A DNA stretch of 64,000 bases. It comes from Eopsaltria australis. Its lineage: Eukaryota; Chordata; Aves; Passeriformes; Petroicidae. The stretch lies in contig JAVTVJ010000508.1 in NCBI GenBank assembly GCA_034509425.1, positions 1,178,001 through 1,242,000 of the forward strand, given 5' to 3'. The notes under the pieces are model-generated. The model made no database searches. It was not told where the DNA came from and saw nothing but the letters and a program-made list of their open reading frames with translations. The translations under genes and the position numbers were made by a program. Shown here piece after piece: positions 56,265 through 64,000 of this stretch (position 1 is its first letter; each line of letters starts with the position of its first letter).

Positions 56265-59200
56265 TTTCAAAAATTGCAGTTTAGAGATCTAGCTACATTT
56301 TATCAACTTGTGAATGAATAGATAATGAGTACTGTTTATTAATAGTTATTATTAATGAATTCTTGTTATTCATGTGTGGATCCTTGTTTAGTCAACTGAA
56401 ACAAGATTACCTGGGAATGTGGACTGAGCTCACTAGTCTTAGTTTGCATGGACTGTTTTCACAAATAAATTACTTATTTGAAGTATATTTGTTTGTGGTC
56501 AATCATTATGAATCTCACTGTGTTGATTAGGCATTACTTACACATCATTAGGGTACCCCTCAAATGTTTTAACAAGAAACGTAGTAACTACTGTGCCTTT
56601 AAATGACAAATGACAATTCAGCAGTGAACCCTGTCCTAGTGATACATACCAGCTATCAGGAAATTGGACTGCTATCTTCTGTCAAGCCAATGATGTGAAT
56701 GACAAGTATTATTCTTCCTTAATATTCAAAGTGGCACAGCCATAGCAGATACATGATACTTTTGTCTAGTCACATGAGGCATTTAGTTAACAGGTGGTCT
56801 GCAATAACTAAAATAGATGTGTGGGACAAGTTGCATTGAAATGCATGCTGCATAACTTTTTCTAATCTTTTCGTTTTACATGAGCATATTCTGCTCTATT
56901 AAATTTTGTATTAAATGAACGTTGTGTCCTATAAGAATTACAGCAAGAGGAAATTATTCTCACTTATCACATTACAGAAATGCAAAGCTTAGAACATTAA
57001 TGTCAAATTATTTTTCATGATAAGTTTCTCATGTGAGGCTGCACTTACTGTTTGGAATTCATAGTTTTAAAGTTGTGCCTCCATTACTTTACAAGATGCA
57101 GCTGGCCTAATTAAAACCAAGACTTATTAAGAGCCGAGTGGGAAGATCAAATCAAAATGAAGGAACTACTATGAATAATATATATTCATTTATGTACAGT
57201 AGAAGCTGAAATAGGTAGGCAAATGTTAAATTAGCTTGCTCAAATTTATAGAGAGCAGAAGAGCACATTCTCCATTCTCGCATTTGACCCTATAAAGAAC
57301 CCAACCTGTCATAAACCATTCATATTGTAGCCTCTTTACCTTTTCATTTCACCTGTTGTCCTGTTGTACTCCAGTTTCTTAGGTGTATCTAATTAACTCA
57401 TTCAAATGAAAGGAATCTGTACACTTTAAAGGATTCATGCTCTCACACATCCAAAACACTCCAATGCTACTGGAGACTCTACATCTGTCTCAAGAAGGAT
57501 GCTAATAGATCAGATAATTTTGCAAAAGAAGAGTGCTTTATTGGCCAAAATATGCAGGTGTTGGCCTTTTAAATCAACTGAGAATCCATACCACAAGCCA
57601 TTCTGCACTCCATTTCTACTACACATAATCTGAAGAGATTAGGAGTGGGGAAGACACAGAGAAAAAATGTTTTAAGTTGGTTGGGAATTGCTTGTTCGTA
57701 TGCCTTATTTGCAGTCATATCCTCGTAGAGCTTTTCCTGAGAACCAAAATTATTATCAACAGTGCAAGTGGAGTTCATATATGAGGGTTTAAAAGGATGA
57801 AGATTAAAATAATATTTAAAATACTTCCCCTGTGTGATGACCAACACCATGCAGTGCCTAAACAGGTCTTGTTATATTAAAATACATTTTACATACTAAA
57901 TTAATTTTTATGCATAGTTCATATTTTTCATCTCAGTCAGTGAAGCCATCATGTTTTTTCAGTTAGTTTAATGTTCTTATGCCTGACTACAGTGCTGATA
58001 TTTGTTGCTAACCCTTCCAGCATGCCTGTATCTTTAGACACAGCCCTCAGTAAGACAAGTGGCACAGGCTGAAGCACCACAAAAGCAGTCCTTGGAGGCA
58101 CTGTGCATCAAGGACACTCCTCCTCTGCTGGGAGGAAGAGAGAACAGGAAGAAAATTTCTACATGCCTTAAAAAATAATGGTTCACTGCTTTTCTCACAG
58201 TAGCCAGGTTTTCTTACTGCAAACTATGTGGGTGAAGATGGAACACTCTTGTATGGAATTCACTTTTATATTAATTTCATTTCACTTCTCTGAAGTTGTT
58301 TACTAGCCCAGACCTGCTTTAGGAATCTCAGGGGACTTGCTCTCCTTTTTGCCAGTGAAAAAAAAGGAACAGGCTACCTCCCAACAAAGTGAATGTTTAA
58401 TGTGTGATAAAATTGGCCTTTCAGCCTCAACTCCCATTTCTAAACTCAAGGTAGGAAACATAAATCACTTAATGGGCATTAAGTAAACTCTGAAAATTTT
58501 CTGTGATATTTTCTCATTTAAGGTCCTACCAGCTCTCAAAGTGGAAAACTTCAATTTTGATGGGGAAGAAAAAATGGCAGCAATTAGAGAAAGTGCAAAC
58601 TAGAGTATACCTACAGCTGTGTTGGTGTCTTTGAAATCCCATGGGACTGGTAAGTTGTGTCTCTTTGGGTCTAGATCCTGCTTTATAAATTCTGTGGCAG
58701 TTTGCAGGGCTATTAAGGCCAATTCCCATTTTGCACTTTTGTGACATCTATCAAGTCACTATAGAAAAGACTGTCATGCATTTTGCATGCATAGTACAGT
58801 ATGAATGGTACACATTTCTGCATTAAGAAAGGCTGGATTTCTAACTTCTAACCAATTTCCAAAGAGGGCTATTTTTCCCTCTTCTGTTGACTGGGGTTCT
58901 CAGGACACAACTGTGCAGCACAAAGCACAGTTTGTGGAGCCGTCTGTGCTAGCCTGGAGAGCAGAACTATGCAGCTCTGCTACCCTGGTTCTTCTCCACA
59001 GCAGATACATCCTGTTGCTAATGAGCATTTAGCTCCTGCACAGCCTAAATGGGTCTGTGATTCTGTGACTAGCCTGAGGGAGCTTGAGCAAAGTGACAAT
59101 CTTAGTTGTCCAGTTCCCTACCTGTGGAAGAACTTCTCTCCCACAAGTATTTGCAGACAGGATTTAATAGAAATGGAATGTCAATAAAAATACAGCACGT

Positions 59201-60599
59201 TCTTGTTTGTAATCTTGCTTTCAAATTTCAGAAGGAAGAAAGACTGTCAGATAAGGCATGATGAGTTGGCTAAGGGGCAGAGATTTCTTGGCTCAAATGT
59301 GAAGGAGGAAGCACTGAGATGGCAGTTACATATTTTAATATATTCCCAAGGCAGTCTTCATGGTAAGGTTATTATTTACCCACCCAGCATAAAAGGCAGT
59401 TGCATTAATTCTTAAATAACTTTTTGAATTTGTCCTTTCAGTGTGGTTTTGATGCATAGTTCAATTCTTTCTTAAGAAAATGATTCCACCAAGTTGACAT
59501 AATACATACACAACAGCTATAGAAAGTAACTTTAAAAAATCCTGTTAATCCCTTGCACAGGGAGAAGTTCCCATGCCGGAAATCAAATGGTGAAGATTGT
59601 TGCCTCTTTCATCTTTAATAACTGAAGTGTGGCCCCTGGAGACTGGAGATTGCTGCATGTAATGTTTCATAATGTAATATGCAGTCCCAGCATATAATGC
59701 TTCCATCTGATCTCAGGGGCAGATGGCAGGAGTCACAGGTACAAATATACAATTTCACGCTGTTTAGATCAAGATGAAATGCTGTAGATGGCACCTGTTT
59801 TCTCTGAAGTCTTTGCGGATTTTTCCTCTGCATTAAAGTTGAAAAGACTTATAGCTTAATAGACTGTTAGCCTGCTTTCCTTTTTCTTTTTTTGTGATTG
59901 TTCTGTCTCTCCCTGCAAGTCATTTCCCCTACCACAAATATATTTTGAAGTGACTGGCCAACTTCCTCAAAATTTTACTGAAATGAAGTCTTGAAGACAT
60001 TAAGCTCTTAAAAATGTCATAAAAAGCAGGGGTAAAGTAGAAAAATGACATCAGAATAAAAGCCCATACTGGCAAACATCCATTTAAATGCCTGCACAGA
60101 CTGATTCGTGATCTGAACAGTTATTTGTTCAATTTGGGCTCTGACTGGTCGAGAGCCCTGTGCACAGGTTTGCCTGGCTGCACTGCAGAATAGCTGGGGA
60201 ACAAGTGCTCATCTAGGATAGAAAAGGGAGCTGGGGGCTGGAGGACACAAGCAAAAGTGGGGCATAGGAACCAAAGTGGCTGTGAGTACAGTGCCTGGGA
60301 AGCAGAGACAGCTATACGGCACTACAGAGCCAGCAGCCTGCATGGTGCAGGGAAAACTGTTTTGTGGAAGGTGTGGCCATACATATGCATCAAACCAGGG
60401 GAGTCTGTGGAATGTTCATGAAAATTGATCTACTGCAATAATTTTTATCAACTACAAGTAGCCAGTATGGTTTGGAGACTTGCAGCTGCCCTGTTGAGCT
60501 TTCATCAAATCGCTGCTGTGATCAAGTTCCTAAATGCAATCAGTGTAACCATCACTCACTATAAACTTGTGCTGGGCTCACCTGATCTGATTGCCAGAT
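56265..60599. other. Gene-poor stretch
   Basis: AT-rich DNA without a supported gene or recognised large repeat. Confidence 0.5.
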
Positions 60600-61050
60600 A
60601 TCCACCTGGCCACTTTCTCACTCTGCCTCCTCAACAGGACAGGGGAAACAAAATAAAATAAAAGCCCATGGGTTGAGAGGACAAGGAGATCACACCAATT
60701 ATTGTCACAGACAAAACAGACTCCACTTGGGGCAGATTAATTTAATTTGTTGGCAATTAATTTAGTCCTTCACCAACTTCTCAAACATGGGTCTCTGGTT
60801 GTTTGCAAGGCTGTTTTTCACTCCTTCTTGTTTCCCTGTTCTGCTCCATCAGGCATTTTGCCCTTTCTTGGATCTGTTTCCCTGAGGCATCACCATCATG
60901 GTGCCCAAGGGGCTCGGCTGTGTCTGCCTGAGGCAGGTGGGCAGGTGGCAGCTGGAACCAGCTGTGTCCCACCTGGAGCAGCCTCTCCTCACAGATGCTG
61001 CTCTGCAGCCCCCATGGCCAGTGCCTGGACGTGGACACCATGGACAACGA
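60600..61050 (-). mobile_element. Decayed ERVL-type LTR fragment
   Basis: GC-rich relative to its surroundings. It includes ATCACACCAATTATTGTCAC and GATTAATTTAATTTGTTGGC (60690-60760), then GCCCAAGGGGCTCGGCTGTG (about 60903). I recognise these as blocks of a common avian LTR in minus orientation, probably the same family as the 5' fragments at 23336 and 54721. Ends are not defined. Confidence 0.55.
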
Positions 61051-64000
61051 GGGGTTTAAATATACTTAAATACACTCAAAGGTTAGGGCTTAACAGCAAT
61101 GTCAAAACACCATTGATTCAACAACAACAGTCCAAAGAGCAGCAATACTGTATAGAAATGAAGCAAACACTTTTACTAATAACTATCAGAAAAAAATTCA
61201 GGATGTCCACAGCTGCTAGACCCAAGATGTTGGGCACAAGCTTTGTGCTTACATAGTGTCCTGTACTGTCCTAAAATTTTGGGCAATTACCTGAGCCTCG
61301 AGGCTGGAGCATCATCTCTGGACCATGGTGCTTGTCTTTCAGAAACACACTGCTCCAGCATGAAATCAAAGCCCTGCCTTTAATCCTGCTTGCTTCAGCT
61401 TCACTCTTTACAAAATGGAGCTGATAATACCTCCTAATTTCCTTAATGTTGCAAGGTTCCAGCCCCTAAATGGGAGAGAAGTTTGTCACTCAAATGCGCA
61501 AAATATTAATTTTAGCAGGTGTCCTACTTTGTGATCTCACTCTCCCTCCAAACTGTGATTTAGATGTCAGTCTCAAACTGACTCCTAAGTGAAAGTCTGC
61601 ATCCAGCTGCTTAAACGTGCTTATTTATAGCCATTTAAGATATTTTTCATTTGCAAGAAATCTGCAGGAGGCTTTGCCTCAGACAGTCCTCATGTCCTCC
61701 TGGATTGGCAATGGGAAGTGAGATGCCACATCAAGACAAATCCTGATGATGGTCATGTTCTGCAGTCAGGAAAGTGAATCTTACCTGGGGCATCTGATGT
61801 CTTCCCTGCTACGAAAAGAAGGAAAAAGTGCCTACCTGACTGTATGGCCAACCTGCTGTGAGTGTTTCACGTGCATTGCAAATTAGAAAACAGTTTGACA
61901 GTGAAAGTTATGAAGTGTTTGAATCTTGATGCAACAGTGGTGTTAAAAAAAAGTGGTTTCTTAAAAGAAACAAGTTCTTTAGCTTGTTGTATGTATTTAG
62001 CACATCCCAGTAGTAAAGCAAGTAGATGTGGTAGATTTAAGAGATAAGAAAAGTTAAAGTGAAGAAAGGAGGGCAAGCGTTGCTGCATGTGGTGAAAATG
62101 TCCTTGTCTTTGTTGATGGAAGAGGAACTGGCAGTGCTGAGGGAGAGAGGATGGAGACAGGACCACTACGGAGGTGCAGGGCTTGTCATCAGGAATTCAC
62201 TCTACTTTGTTTAAGAACCTGACTAATAAACTTGGTTTGCTCTTTCTTCTTGTTATATAGTGAATTACCAACAAGGATGACTTGATCATCCCTGCACTTT
62301 CTTATACTTTCTCTGCAAAGCCTGAATAAGCCTTCAGTTACTTTTCATCTTTGCATTAAATCTTTGAAACCAAAAATTCAATATGAATGTCAAAAAGCTC
62401 TGCAGTGTCAGAGGTGTGTTTTAATGCACTATTTTGGTAGAAAAAGCCAGCATATATTTTACACTCCTTTTCAACAATGGACATGTTAAAGGCCTCACAC
62501 AACTGAAGAAACTTTTTTGGTTCTTAAACTGACTGTTAGAAGTAAACATTATTAATTTAATTCTAGAGACAAAATAAAAGGGAGACACCGCAGAATTTTA
62601 TTTAAACCCCTTGATTGTTGCTTGAGTTATTCTATTATTGGAAATTTATGTTATTCAAAATTCTGTTATTGAAAATATTTGCATTTCTGATCAGAGAACA
62701 GTTACTACTTGCATCACTTATCACTACAGACAGTTAAGTCCTTTAGTATCCAAATTAAGTTGGTGATGGCAGATATAAAAGCACTAAATTAAGGGATTTC
62801 AAACATTGTTGACATCACATAAACAAAACAAATGCAGCTGAAAACAAAACCTAAAAAAAAATATGACATTTTAAAACACACAAAACAGGCTCATCTCTCT
62901 GCTGTGCATCTACCCCATAAACTATACATTTCACTATAAATTCCATGAAAAACATGGGATATAAGCATGTAGAAAGGCTGGATGTTTTGTGGAAGTCTGT
63001 TCCCAGTCCAACCAACTAACAAATGAAATCTCTCTGCCATATGCTAATGTTCTGAATGTGGACAGAAGCTATCTGAAATACCTTGCAGATGCAATCCTGT
63101 GTTTTGCTAATGTTTCTTCTGCATCAGGAAAGCAGCCTCAGGCTATTGAATTAACCTTAGATACTGGATCAACATTTTCTGAACTACTGATTTACTTAGC
63201 TGAAGCCTGCTGCTTTCTGAGCCTAGGGAACATCTATGGGAGGAATTTAATACCTATGTTTGCATTCTTCATGTGAAATTTAGATTGGCACATACAATTG
63301 CTTGTGACATTCATAACTGTGCATAACCATATTTCCACTCTGGGCAGAGACTTCTGGATTGCAACAGTTAGTTCAGGAGTTAGTGGCCACTCAACATCTT
63401 TAGAATCCTGAGTGAAGGTTTCAGAGTCTACTGTTAAGCAGTACAAAAAATGCCCCCACACTTTTCTTTGCAAAAAGATTTGCCTGTGTCCTCGGTTGGC
63501 CCAGAGGGGTCAAAATCTCGGAAGTGACCTATACTGTGGGAAGTAACATAACTTTCCTTCCTGGGAAAGAGAACCAATACCAGGAAGTTTTGAGTATTGA
63601 TATATATGTCAACCAATTAAAAGTTGATCCACCTTCAAGGAAAAAAATCATATATAAGCAGAGACCTCTGCCATGACAACTGTTTCCCAAAGCAGATGAA
63701 GCAAAAAGACTGTGCCTATCTGTCTAGATTTGTGGATATAGATACAAGAATAAGAATCACATTTATAAAATATATCTTTCTAAAGCACTGAGGAACAAAT
63801 TTTTTCCTCATTCTAAGTTATAGCATGTGAGCCATTACATTATAAGGATAGCAGACATCTGACAACATTTCTTGCACCAAACTTCTTGGTTCAGCTTGGT
63901 TTTATATGTGCTGGAGAGATTTGTACTCCATGCACTTAGAAATGTCCACAATTGTTTAATTTTATCTTGATGATGCACAAGACTTTTAAAAGCTTACTTA
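61051..64000. other. Gene-poor stretch to window end
   Basis: AT-rich DNA. A TATA-like ATCATATATAAGCAGAG at about 63648 follows a modestly GC-richer patch (63480-63560), but neither a gene nor a repeat can be assigned. Confidence 0.45.

Overview
The window looks like avian, probably passerine, nuclear DNA. It contains CR1 LINE fragments with the avian 3' end and ERVL-type LTRs of the kind common in birds. Its leftmost third is built from endogenous retroviruses (ERVs) with betaretrovirus-like gag/pro/pol and an alpharetrovirus-like envelope. I found no host gene I could support.

Positions 1-22352 are a retrovirus-inside-retrovirus nest of at least four levels, which I resolved from LTR termini and 6-bp target-site duplications (TSDs). 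The oldest element is ERV-E (+ strand). Its gag, pro, pol, env and 3' LTR occupy 14869-22352, and its 5' end lies beyond the left edge. ERV-E is interrupted by solo LTRs F, G, H and I (LTR J sits inside I) and by a whole provirus, ERV-C (- strand, 1-14868, with its 3' LTR beyond the left edge). ERV-C is interrupted in pol by solo LTR D and by a second provirus, ERV-A (- strand, 4558-11138). The 3' LTR of ERV-A is in turn split by solo LTR B. All nine secondary insertions are antisense to ERV-E. The proviruses use different lysine tRNA primers (ERV-C Lys3, ERV-A Lys1,2-like). They share a GGATTT-type pro/pol frameshift site and differ in how the protease active site and the Env cleavage site have decayed. 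Every gene is broken by stops, frameshifts, deletions or insertions, so none is expected to be functional.

Positions 22353-64000 are AT-rich, gene-poor DNA with scattered older repeats. These are a two-LTR nest (23079-24901), a CR1 split by an LTR with a 5-bp TSD (27672-28925), CR1 fragments at 42133, 44430, 49871 and 55686, LTR fragments at 54721 and 60600, a CATAA pentanucleotide array and a few short tandem duplications. One weak candidate host exon (44076-44189) is listed as speculative.

All calls rest on reading the sequence and comparing copies within the window. No database search was possible, so family names are recognition-level.
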